A stretch of 64,000 bases of DNA, from assembly GCF_019649055.1 (NCBI RefSeq), contig NW_026570439.1, positions 62,001 to 126,000 of the forward strand, given 5' to 3'. The DNA is from Paramacrobiotus metropolitanus. Its lineage: Eukaryota > Tardigrada > Eutardigrada > Parachela > Macrobiotidae. The notes beneath the pieces were generated by a model. It ran no database searches, was not told the DNA's origin, and saw nothing but the letters and a program-made list of their open reading frames with translations. A program made the position numbers and the translations under genes. Each line of letters opens with the position of its first letter. The first letter of the stretch is position 1. Positions 45,293 to 55,125 of this stretch are shown in pieces.

Positions 45293-46725
45293 ATCTAGGT
45301 AAATTGTATAAAGTCCGTATAAAAACTTTCCGATCTGAGCGCCAATGATCGGTAACCTATGAGTTGCTTGCCTGAAATTAAGCGATAGCGCTGGTTTCAA
45401 TTTAAACAGTGAAGCTCTCCACGTTCAAAGGTCAACAGATGCTTCTCCTCTTGTTTGCCTTTGGAGTTCGGAGGGTTGTTCGCACCGTTGCTTCATTTAT
45501 CCGCTCTTTGAACAACTGAGAAACCGTGATTGTGGTGATAATGCTTAATCTTTTTCTGACATTTCGTTTGAGATAATTATGTTCTGCTTTATGTTCTAAT
45601 GTGAGTAAATTTTTATATCAGGTGATACCACGTCTATTTCGTAGCCAGATCTGTATTACATCAATAAACTTTTCTGACGTGGCAGTTATATTAAAAATGT
45701 ATATGCCATTTGTTTTTTGGGTTTCTGCCGAGTGAGCTTCCTTAAACTTTTATTAATTACCTGCGGCTGTTGTTACCTAATATTCTTGTAGAAGTGCAAA
45801 AACAAACGGCAATGATAACGACGTACGTCGATGCGTTACCGATTTTTTCTTAAATGGGATATTCGCAACCGAGCATATTGTAGTTTAGCTCAATCTCAAT
45901 TCTGGCGCTGCATACCTTGCATGCGCAATAGTGCCCTTATGTTTTCCATCTGTGCAACAAATTTCTTTCGTTACAAATTGTATGCAGTTACCGTGTAGTC
46001 GTATTGCAGTGGAAACCAAAAATAACTGTTGCGCTTTGTTCGCATTTTTTGTCAAGGCAAGCACAGCTAACTGTTGTATTTTTTTCGAAATAATTATGAA
46101 TGCAGGCAAAAAATTAACATAAATAAAAAACCGCCACCCGTTCCTACAGCCGCCATAATTATTCCTTTTATACTGTTATATGCGCACTCTTGGGGTGCTG
46201 AGCGAGTCGGAGAAGTAACTTTTCAAGTTATTAGGTTGAAAAAGTTTTGAAAAGGGGGATGAAGCGTGTTGAGTCCGTTTTTGAAACAGCGCTCTGGCCT
46301 TGCTGTTGATTGTGGTAATGCAGCGGTAGTTTTCGGCACTTTTCTACGTGTTAAACCATATGAGCATTCTAATGACGGTATTGGTTATTTTGGTATTTTT
46401 TTCAATCTAATTGTGAAGCGGTAGTGTGTGTCTCCTATTGCTCTGAAAATTTCATGAATGGAAATAGAGGACCCCCATTTAAGAAACGGTTATAGGTCAC
46501 CCAGACGAGAAATGTGATCGCAGTTATTTAAAAGCATTTATACAAGTTAGATAGAAGTACTCTGCAGTGGTGCACTGATACGACTAACATTTCTTATATC
46601 AGAAAATTAAATGCTTGGAAACACTTGCAAATTTATTCGCTACCACCTACATAAATTAAACTAAACGTTTCAGCTGAAACCAGTATGATCATCACTTTGA
46701 AGAAACTGGACCTCTACAGTATATA
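45293..46725. other. No gene seen
   Basis: AT-rich sequence between satellite array 1 and the mariner-like element. Short frames only; nothing recognisable was found on either strand. Confidence 0.5.
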
Positions 46726-49109
46726 CAAAGGACGCTCCAAAAGTAAGTTTCCCTATTGTTTATCTCCCAGCACAAAGGCCTTTAGCTCTTATTATCCATA
46801 CAGATATAAATGCCCTTCACTAAGGAACCGAAGAAAGACACAACTCAGTTTAAGTACAATTAAAATGGAAAAGAATTGCCAAAAAACCATCGACCACTTT
46901 TCGCACTGTGCCACGGATTTTACCAGGACCGTTTTTGCAATTTTTCTCAAAACATCCTCTGAACTTTTTGTAACGCACTAAGCGTCCACAAGTTGAGTAT
47001 ACTTCTCTCTTTTAATCTCAATTATTAAACAAAAGAACTTACTCATACTGTTTTTATGGGAAAACAGAAACTATCGATGACTAGGAGCAAAACCCACAAA
47101 GCTGCCCTACTTCCAGACGATGAAATAATCTAAATTTCATAAAAAATTTTATTGTGCTCGCTATAACTTAAAGTCCATTGGTATCTTAGATGCGCATAAC
47201 TGCGCATAAAATGTTCTATTCATTGATGCAAAGAATCATGAATTCATGGGCGCGAGAAAGCTGAATAGGACAAAATTTGGTGTCGCGAGTAAAAAACTTT
47301 TTACTCAAACTCCTGAGCTTTTCAAGATAATCTGCGACTAGAGAAATAATAAGCATTCACTTTGTTATAAAACTTTTAATTCACCGCCGAGAGCTTGACT
47401 GGGCGGAAGTTATGCAAGAATGAATTGGGTTTTAAAAAGCCCGTGGACAAATTGAAAAGCGGTACGAGCCATTTTATTTCTCGTTTCTCACGTTTTCATC
47501 AAACCATTTGATTCTTATTTTCCTGGTTAGTTTACATAAATGCTTATTTAAAAAAAATATCAGTTTATATTATTTCAGATGGCAGGGAGGCCAAATAGCA
47601 CAAGCGCAAAGCCGGATAGCATTTAACGTAAAAAAGCTGGATATTTAGTGCGTGATACCCTTAGCGAAGCCATGGTTTCAACCAGTAACGAGTCAGAGAA
47701 AATTATTTTTTGCTGGTACCTGTATAGAGAAGGTGTCTCTTTTACCGTATCTCAACCTGTCACAAGCGCAAAGCCGGATAGCATTTATCGTAAAAAAGCT
47801 GGATATTTAGTGCGTGATACCCTTAGCGAAGCCATGGTTTCAACCAGTAACGAGTCAGAAAAAATTATTTTTTGCTGGTACCTGTATAGAGAAGGTGTCA
47901 CTTTTACGGTATCAAAACCTGTCACAAGCACAAAGCCGGAACTATTTAATGTAAAAACGCGGGGTATTTAGTGCGTGATACCCTAAGCGAAGCCATTGTT
48001 TCAACCAGTAACGACTCAGAGAAAATTATTTTTTGGTGGTACCTGTATAGAGGTGTCACTTTTACGGTACCTCAACCTGTCACAATCACAAAGCCGGATA
48101 CAATTTTACGTAACAAGGTGAGACACTTAGTGCGTGATAACCTTAGCGAAGCCATAGCTTCGACCAGTAACGAGTCAGAGAAAATTATTTTTTGCTGGTA
48201 CCTGTATAGAGAAGGTGTCTCTTTTACCGTATCTCAACCTGTCACAAGCATAAAGCCGGATAGAATTTAACGTAAAAAAGCGGGATATTTAGCGCGTGAT
48301 CACCTTAGCGAAGCCATAGCTTCGACCAGTAACGAGTCAGAGAAAATTATTTTTTGCTGGTACCTGTATAGAGAAGGTGTCTCTTTTACGGTATCTCAAC
48401 CTGTCACAAGCACAAAGCCGGATAGCATTTAGCGTAAAAAGGCGGGATATTTAGTGCGTGATCCCCTTAGCAAAGACATAGCTTCGACCAGTAACGAGTC
48501 AGAGAAAATTATTTTTTGCTGGTACCGGTATAGAGGAGGTGTCAGTTTTACGGTACCTCAACCTGTCACCAGCACAAGGCCGGATACAATTTTACGTAAA
48601 AAGGCGGGACATTTAGTGCGTGATACCCTTAGCGAAGCCATGGTTTCAACCAGTAACGACTCAGAGAAAATTATTTTTTGGTGGTACCTGTATAGAGGAG
48701 GTGTCACTTTTACGGTACCTCAACCTGTCACAAGCACAAAGCCGGATACAATTTTAAGTAACAAGGTGGGATATTTAGTGCGTGATAACCTTAGCGAAGC
48801 CATAGCTTCGACCAGTAACGAGTCTGAGGAAATTATTTTTTTCTGGTACCTGTATAGAGATGGTGTCTCTTTTACGGTATCTCAGCCTGTCACCAGCACA
48901 AAGCCGGATACAATTTTACGTAAAAAGGCGAGACATTTAGTGCGTGATCCCCTTAGCAAAGCCATAGCTTCGACCAGTAACGAGTCAGAGAAAATTATTT
49001 TTTGCTGGTACCTGTATAGAGGAGGTGTCACTTCTACGGTAGCTCAACCTGTCACCAGCACAAGGCCGGATACAATTTTACGCGAAACTTACTTCTGGAG
49101 CGTCCTTTG
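46726..49109. mobile_element. Mariner-like TIR element filled with 162-bp repeats
   Basis: CAAAGGACGCTCCAAAAGTA at 46726 and the complement ending at 49109 match over 26 bp with one difference, and each is flanked by TA. TIRs of this style with a TA duplication are typical of Tc1/mariner. No transposase with a DDE/D catalytic domain was seen. The left 0.8 kb is AT-rich. From about 47580 the element is a tandem repeat of a 162-bp unit whose last copy runs straight into the right TIR. Confidence 0.75.
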
Positions 49110-49131
49110 TATGCTTATTCTTTCAGTTTAA
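47580..49131 (+). CDS. Repeat-coded protein, about nine 54-residue units
   Basis: After a TTATATTATTTCAG acceptor-like site, MAGRPNSTSAKPDSI opens the first unit. The unit is exactly 54 codons and carries LSEAIASTSNESEKIIFCWY, LYREGVSFTVSQPVTSTKPD and ILRKKAGHLVRD. Units 7-9 are open from 48454 to 49131. Earlier copies are interrupted by TAA or TAG at one recurrent site (ATTTTACG to ATTTAACG or ATTTAGCG) and by a one-base loss near 47940. One copy lost exactly one codon. The fold and function are not recognised. Conservation of frame over so many copies suggests either recent amplification of a coding exon or selection on the peptide. The stops make expression of the whole array unlikely unless they are spliced out. 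Confidence 0.45.
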
Positions 49132-49310
49132 AACTTTAATCGCCTCTGTTGACTTCCAGTTGACGAAACCGCTTGAAAATCAATAATTTGAAAAATTAGG
49201 CAAATTGCTTTAGATGGCTCATTGAGACTTGAAGTCGAATTCAGTTGTTCGGTTGTGATGGTGTCATTTGATGTTCAAAGATTTCGTGTCTTAAATTTCA
49301 TTGGAATGAG

Positions 49311-49723
49311 ATCCGTTTTTGCGCGCAACATCCGGTTGCGGAGTCATAAGGGTAACAATATTCCAGAAAGTTTAAATGCATTCAGGTGTACCAAAAGTCT
49401 CATTATGGACCGATCGCTTTCAAATTTTGCAAGTAAATGCACATAACCATGAAGATCGTTCTTACACGGATCCAGACTTCCACGATTTTTTTAGAATTTT
49501 AAAACGAATTTTAAAATTTTTGAAATTCAATTTAAAACTTGAAAAACATGCTAGGATAGTGAATCGGTGTAAGAACGACCTTCATGGTTATGAGTATTTA
49601 CGTGCAAAATTTGAAAGCGATCGCTCCATAATGAGATATTTGGTACACCTGAATGCATTTAAACTTTCTGGAATATTGTTACCCTTATAACTCCGCAACC
49701 GGATGTTGCGCGCAAAAACGGAT
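49311..49723. mobile_element. Palindromic element with 157-bp TIRs
   Basis: Arms 49311-49467 and 49567-49723 are about 94% identical reverse complements, starting ATCCGTTTTTGCGCGCAACA and ending GAAGATCGTTCTTACAC. The spacer is about 100 bp and AT-rich. A degenerate relative lies at 20440-20700, and right-flank similarity to it continues to about 49860. Confidence 0.85.
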
Positions 49724-49999
49724 TTCACGCCTAGGTACACAAATCTTTTGGCTACAAAACATCATAAAGCAATGCCAAAAAGTATTTGGGAGTGCGCGAC
49801 AGCGGAAGTTCCCGTGGATGTACACAAATTTGGTACTATGCACCGGGCTAAATCCCTTTAGAACAGCTAAATAAACAAGAGCTCACTCATTAAACATTTC
49901 CGCTCTCTCTGCGGTGCCCAAAACAGAGGCGGCATTGCCGCGTTGTATCTCAAGAGACAGTCGCTGCCGAAGAAATTCGTGAGAGCGGACCTCTCCTGT

Positions 50000-50296
50000 T
50001 CATCTTGAAACCAAATAGCAATATTTCGTAGTCGTGCATTTTGCCCCGTTAGAGTGTGTATATTGAATGCGTGTTTTTCCCGTACACACACTCTGTGGTT
50101 GAAGATGTGCCAGCGAATAAGTAATTTGTAGACGTTGATGTGAACACTGAACACCGTTTCTAGTATATGATGTATATCCGTACCGGTGCGTGCTGCTGCG
50201 ACGTCTGCGGCTAGAAGTGTGTGACTGGACAACCTGCGGAATGCTTATACATAACCACAACATTACTAAACTAACCATAATATAATAACAAAACAA
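50000..50296 (-). CDS. Possible small secreted protein (low confidence)
   Basis: A 98-codon minus frame begins with a signal-peptide-like stretch (MVSLVMLWLCISIPQ), then a basic run (SRRRRSS), Tyr/Ser-rich sequence and four Cys residues. An overlapping frame (49867-50232) is as long and has no signal. Neither has a family match or paralogue in the window, so this may be chance. Confidence 0.2.
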   Translation of the reverse strand: MFCYYIMVSLVMLWLCISIPQVVQSHTSSRRRRSSTHRYGYTSYTRNGVQCSHQRLQITYSLAHLQPQSVCTGKTRIQYTHSNGAKCTTTKYCYLVSR

Positions 50297-50514
50297 GCCA
50301 TGATATTACTAAACTAACCATTATAACTAATATTACCTAACCATTATATTACTGAAGTAAGCATAACATTAGTTTAGGAATATTATCGCATAATAAAGAG
50401 GGCAAAACTAGGCATCTTCCACCGTTCCCCTGTGCTGCTGCCGTCACCCGACTGGAGCTTGACGTTGTGGCTGAACATGGCTTTTACAAACCGCGCCAGA
50501 TTTATTCACATGTA

Positions 50515-50802
50515 TTGCCGTAGTTATTCACTCCGGCAATAATGTTCCCCATGCCGGACACGATAAATTTCATTGCCAACATGATGTCCCTTCAATAAAC
50601 AACTTCCGCAGTTTTTTTTACTGGCAATGCTGTGGTAACGCTGGAGGCCGTTTTTGAAAGGTCACCGGTTGACCTGAAAATCAGTTTATGTAGGTCCCCC
50701 GTGTCACCATTCTGGCCAAAGGGTAAATATTCTGGCGATGGTGGCAGAGAGGACACGGCAAAAATGTCCGGGGGGACAGGGGGACATTTTTTGCCAGTCA
50801 CT
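50515..50802. mobile_element. Solo arm of the 39.5-kb fold-back family
   Basis: CGGCAATAATGTTCCCCATG, GGTCACCGGTTGACCTGAAA, CACCATTCTGGCCAAAGGGT and GGACATTTTTTGCCAGTCAC follow in the same order as the right arm at 40290-40725. No partner arm lies nearby. It is either a truncated element or a solo arm left by recombination. Confidence 0.85.
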
Positions 50803-50963
50803 TATGCCATTTATAATATGGTTGGAAACCAGCAGTTTCAATTAAAGCAATTTACCGAGATCCCGGTTCTAAATGTTTATTGGTTTTTCTCGCTAAACAA
50901 AGCGTAAAGCGCATATAACAGTGGTTTACATTATTGCGGCTTGTATACAGTACATAAGTTTTT

Positions 50964-51227
50964 TTGACGAGTAGGATAAAGAAAAGTTCGCACAAAGAAG
51001 TATCAACTGTCGGTGGTAAAGCAGCCAAACCGAAAACCCTGAATGTCAGTCGCGCTTTAATTGCATGCATGCTACACCAACTCCGGTTTGCTGCAGCATG
51101 TATTCTTGCGTACCAATACATACTTGCACGGCTTTTTAATGTTTTGTATGAACAGAACGTTATCGCTTTACGTTGGAAGAAATTCAAGGCCGAGCCTGAA
51201 GAGGAAGTTGGTTATAATTGGATGTAA
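50964..51227 (+). CDS. Unrecognised short ORF (low confidence)
   Basis: The frame gives KTLNVSRALIACMLHQLRFA and FKAEPEEEVGYNWM before TAA. The mix of basic N-terminus, helical middle and acidic end looks more protein-like than the surrounding frames, but there is no recognised domain, signal peptide or paralogue. It could be a terminal exon of a gene. Confidence 0.2.
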   Translation: MTSRIKKSSHKEVSTVGGKAAKPKTLNVSRALIACMLHQLRFAAACILAYQYILARLFNVLYEQNVIALRWKKFKAEPEEEVGYNWM

Positions 51228-52370
51228 TCAAAGTTTTATGTAGTAATCAAAAATGCGTTTGGCAAAACACTCGTAATTCAACTGGAAATGTTTATACAAA
51301 TTTGTACTATATAAAGAGCACCTTAGCATTGAAACATTTAGGGGGAAAAATGTGTCTAGCCGAACCAATCCCTTGTACTGTACTTCTGATGTAAGCCAGC
51401 TGGTGGTTTACGTTGTGGCTTGACAGTGTTTTATGTAAAGCGCTGCTATTAAGGCTGTGCGGCATTGACGGTACATGTGGTTTTAGCTGCACCGGGCTAT
51501 AATTCAGCTTTAGCCTGCTTACCTGCAGTTGTACGAGTGCTGCTTAATACCTGTTATCAGTACCTGTAATCTTTAAATAGCGGCGCTGTACATAAAACGC
51601 AAAAAGGGTACCGTGCATACGTATCGACCGTATCGTCCGTATCGCTTTTCCAGTACATGCTGTACCGGACAATAATATTATTTTCTAAAAAAACGAATAT
51701 AGTTATATACAACTACTGTATAATACAAAAACATAATACAGCAACCCCAGCAAAAAACACTTTTTCCTTCCCGATTCGGCCATCATTCGGGTACTGTAGT
51801 CAAAACGCGTAGTGCGCTCCCCCTTGGAAGTTGGAATGATATTCTTTAAATTTATATTGTGCAACGATTATCAAAGCTTCTTGCGACCTGACCTTTTTTG
51901 CTTTGATTACGAATTTTTGATCCTTTGTCCTTTGTGGCTTATAACGCTTTGTTTTCAGGAAGAACGAAGAGAGGAGCTTTAGGGTTTTCGGACTTGCTGA
52001 TCGATTTTAATAGCACCAAGTTAACATAAATTATCAATTTGAGCAGAGCGTATTAATTATGCTTCATGCAGCCGCACGTCGAAAATTGCTTTGCACCTGT
52101 GCTGTTGGCTTCAGCGGTACCGACACATAAGAACGCATTTGGAACTGTTTCTTTTAAACAAATGCAGATGATACGGTTTTCCGACGTGCTAAATGTAATG
52201 GCATTGTGAGTTTTTTCTTTTATCCTTTCATACAGTAGTGGATTCTGTGTACGAAGATCAGATCAGATCAGATCTGATCAGATCATTGGCTGCACTACGG
52301 TGAACGACAGGTCCGCTTGGTGATACAGTACAGGTTCGCTCGGTGAACGAATGACCGAACTACGGTACTT
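51228..52370. other. No gene; short simple repeats
   Basis: AT-rich. A GATCA repeat with a dyad (AGATCAGATCTGATCAGATC) lies at about 52257-52285, close to the MITE at 52371. Confidence 0.5.
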
Positions 52371-52515
52371 ACACGATATTAAAAATAACAAGTAAGGGTC
52401 AGTAAAATCCCCTCGACCGTCCGCAGTAGGAATCGGCTTCGTTGATGTCAAAGGAACCGACTGCTAGCGTGGGCGGTCGGATTGTACTGACCCTTAATAT
52501 CGTGTCAGTACAGTA
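52371..52515. mobile_element. Palindromic MITE (copy 2)
   Basis: ACACGATATT at 52371 and AATATCGTGTCAGTACAGTA at 52496 enclose the inverted order of the copy-1 core (GGTCAGTAAAATCCCC, CGGCTTCGTTGATGTCAAAG, GGGCGGTC). It is followed by CAGTACAGT-rich degenerate repeats up to about 52620. Confidence 0.8.
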
Positions 52516-53435
52516 CCATAACTGTCAGTACAGTGTCAGTATCGTGTCAGTACAGACTGTACAGTACAGTACCATCACCACTGTCCACTGCAGAGAGTAA
52601 TGCACAGTGCACTACCATCGAACACTACTAACGAACAGCAGAACTACCACTACTGTCCAGAGCCCAGAGCCTGCAAGGTGAACGAGTGACCCAACTACTA
52701 CCAGCATCGACTGCAAGGCTTCATTGAGTTTGTAATTTAGCACCTGGTAGACTTAGATTTGGGTTTTTCGGGTAAAACGGGCAAACAAGTAGTGCCAGTT
52801 ACTCTTCCCTGTAGTAGAGCCCTGGCCTACGCTTCGGTCATGCAGTGCCCGCGAAAAGCGAGTGCACTTTCCTAGTTTTTTTTGAAAAATTTCCTACAAA
52901 GGACGGTTGTCGCCATTTAGCGAATGAAACGTTTCAAAAAAGGGAAAAAAGTCAAAAACGACCCCGGACTGCTTAGAACAGTAAGGTGGCAATGAAAATG
53001 GAAAATTTACAATTAACAAAAACGGTTTGCAGCCCAATTTTAACTACATAGATTCGAGTTGTACCACATTCCGTGTAACTACAAACTCCATTAGATGTTT
53101 TGAATCTGTGTCAGTTCATTTTTCAAAATTCATGACAATCCATTATTCAGCCAGTAGTCACTACCAGTATAGAGAGGGTGTTCACGCCAAGTTGAAGGTA
53201 CTTCATGAATTCATAACATTCTTCCTTAGTAAAAAATTAAATTCCTGAATGTTTCATTAGACAGCCTGTAGTTTTCTGGTATAATTATATGGTTTTGTCG
53301 TACTTAGCAACACGGTGATTGTTGTTGTGTTTCCTGGCTGTTGTTGTTCTTGGTTTGTAGTATTCATACTGACTGGCCAGCGTTCATGTCATAATAAGCT
53401 CTATTTGCAATATGTGACACAGCCCTGCCGTTAAG
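52516..53435. other. No gene seen
   Basis: CAGTACAGT-type repeats, then mixed sequence with short frames only. CCTGGCCTACGCTTCGGTC near 52811 resembles the CTTCGCTTCGGTC word at 34090. Confidence 0.45.
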
Positions 53436-53857
53436 ATACAACGTACGACAAAAAGAGGTTGAACCGATCAGTCGGTCCGCGGTTCAAAATAACCTCGCAA
53501 CGACACGCCACCACTAAAACTTGGACGCTTACTCACTACTTTTAGACGCTCGCGCTCCGTGAATATCAAAGTGCAGCTATACTAGTTGCATATCAAAAGG
53601 TGTAGAAAAAAATTTTAAACTTTTTGATACTAAACCTGTGGCTGTTTATGGCGAACAGCACAAATTCTAGCCATTTTGCTTTCTCGTAGGCACAGCATAG
53701 GATCTGTGCGCATAACCGTTTGGCTTGCAATCAATGCTTAAGTCTATGGGAAAGCAAAATGGCTAGAATTTGTGCTGTTCGCCATAAACAGCCACAGGTT
53801 TAAAAAAGTTTAAAATTTTTTCATTCGCGTGTTTAACCTCTTTGTCGTACATTGTAT
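53436..53857. mobile_element. Fold-back element, about 420 bp
   Basis: ATACAACGTACGACAAAAAG at the left faces CTCTTTGTCGTACATTGTAT at the right. A second, better-preserved inner pair at about 53611-53683 and 53751-53820 contains GGCTGTTTATGGCGAACAGC and ATTCTAGCCATTTTGCTTTC and their complements. Non-coding. Confidence 0.8.
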
Positions 53858-54080
53858 GTAATCACTTGATTTTCATCGAGCGAAACAATTCTGCGAGACA
53901 GTGTTTCTGGAAGTAAAAGGAAGCCTGCAGTAGCATTGAACAAACCGCGAAAAAGCGATGCCCTATTCCAATAAAAAATTTCTTTACAAGAATAGAGCTG
54001 CCTACAACAGCAAAGAATTTTTTCTGCAAGAATAGAGCCGCCGAGACGGCCTTCTTTGTTTAAAAATTCTGTTTGGTGGT

Positions 54081-54650
54081 ACTGTAGCCGCTCGCTTGAG
54101 TTATACCACACAGTTGGTGTACGGGAAAACTGCGCACCAAATATACACACGCTGGGCGGGCAATATGCACGGACAGTACGGTCGTACGTTAGTTAACGTT
54201 TAGTTTGAAAATGCTTCTGTTATTGATTTTTAAGATGGACATTTTCTATTCTCAGTTTTATTTTATAATTTTCCGAGACAAACCGTTCTGTATCTCACGG
54301 CAGTCGTCCTCTAGACACCAGAATAGTGTTTGCTGAGTCTGCCTCCCCCCCTTAGGGGCACCCCAAAAACCACAACATATCAGATGTTGACTTATTATAC
54401 ACATCAGAGCCCTATGTTTATGCCTTTCTTATGGAACACAAGACAAAATTAATGGTCAGAGCTGTAATTTTTCTAATTTTAGACAGTACCAACGTCATTC
54501 AAATCGAGAAATCAAAATGGGAAAAAGCTAGCAAGAGTACTCGTACGGTAGCTAAGAGTCGTGCATTTTGCCCGGTCAGCGTGGGTATATTTGGTGCGCG
54601 TTTTACCCGTACACCAACTGTGTGGTATAACTCAAGCGAGCGGCTACAGT
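54081..54650. mobile_element. TIR element, about 570 bp
   Basis: Arms of about 100 bp begin ACTGTAGCCGCTCGCTTGAG and include CCACACAGTTGGTGTACGGG, GGTGCGCACC-type words and GCAAAATGCACG-type words, with the complement ending CGGCTACAGT at 54650. The two peptide frames reading RTPTVWYNSSERLQ on opposite strands are translations of the arms, not genes. Confidence 0.8.
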
Positions 54651-54659
54651 AAAGATCGA

Positions 54660-54842
54660 ATCTAGCCGGCAGGAAGGTTGGTGGGTTGATGGTTGATGTT
54701 CAAAGAAGGTCATCCACCTTCCTCCAAAGGTCATCGACCCATCTCTAAAGGTCATCAACCTTTCGATCAACATTTTTCTAAAGTTCATCAACCTTTCCAT
54801 CAACCTTTCTCCAAAGGTCATCAGCCTTTCCGCCAGCGGTAT
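54660..54842 (+). repeat. AAAGGTCATCAACCTTTC-type repeats, unpaired block
   Basis: TAGCCGGCAGGAAGGTTG followed by repeated AAAGGTCATCAACCTTTC and AAAGGTCATCGACC words. It matches the left arm of the element starting at 55126 but is a separate copy about 465 bp upstream. Confidence 0.8.
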
Positions 54843-55125
54843 CCATCCAATATACAGTATCATCGTTCAACAATCCAATATCCTTTAAATGCAGACCGCT
54901 ACGGAGGGGGCAGTGTACGGAGCACTAAATGCAAGCGCGCAGTTGATTTGTGGGGGTATTCGAATTTCATTTTAAAGATGTCGCACTACGTAATACGACA
55001 TCTTTAAAAAAAACGAATTCTGCATTCACTAATGTTTACTGTGTTGAAAAAGTCTATATCTGGTGAAATTTATTGGCTGATGTATGTAATAAGAGGAGCC
55101 TAAAAATCAGCTTTTGAAGCCAATT

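Noticed and set aside
44040-45300. Many 60-160-codon frames on both strands in the satellite
   Set aside because: The unit is 94 bp (3 x 31 + 1), so frames rotate and all stay open; they are repeat translations with identical peptides in every frame.
54603-54863. Frames with RLMTFRE and KGHQPFRKG repeats (also at 56493-57080 and 57416-57616)
   Set aside because: They follow the GGTCATCAACCTTT arm repeats on either strand.
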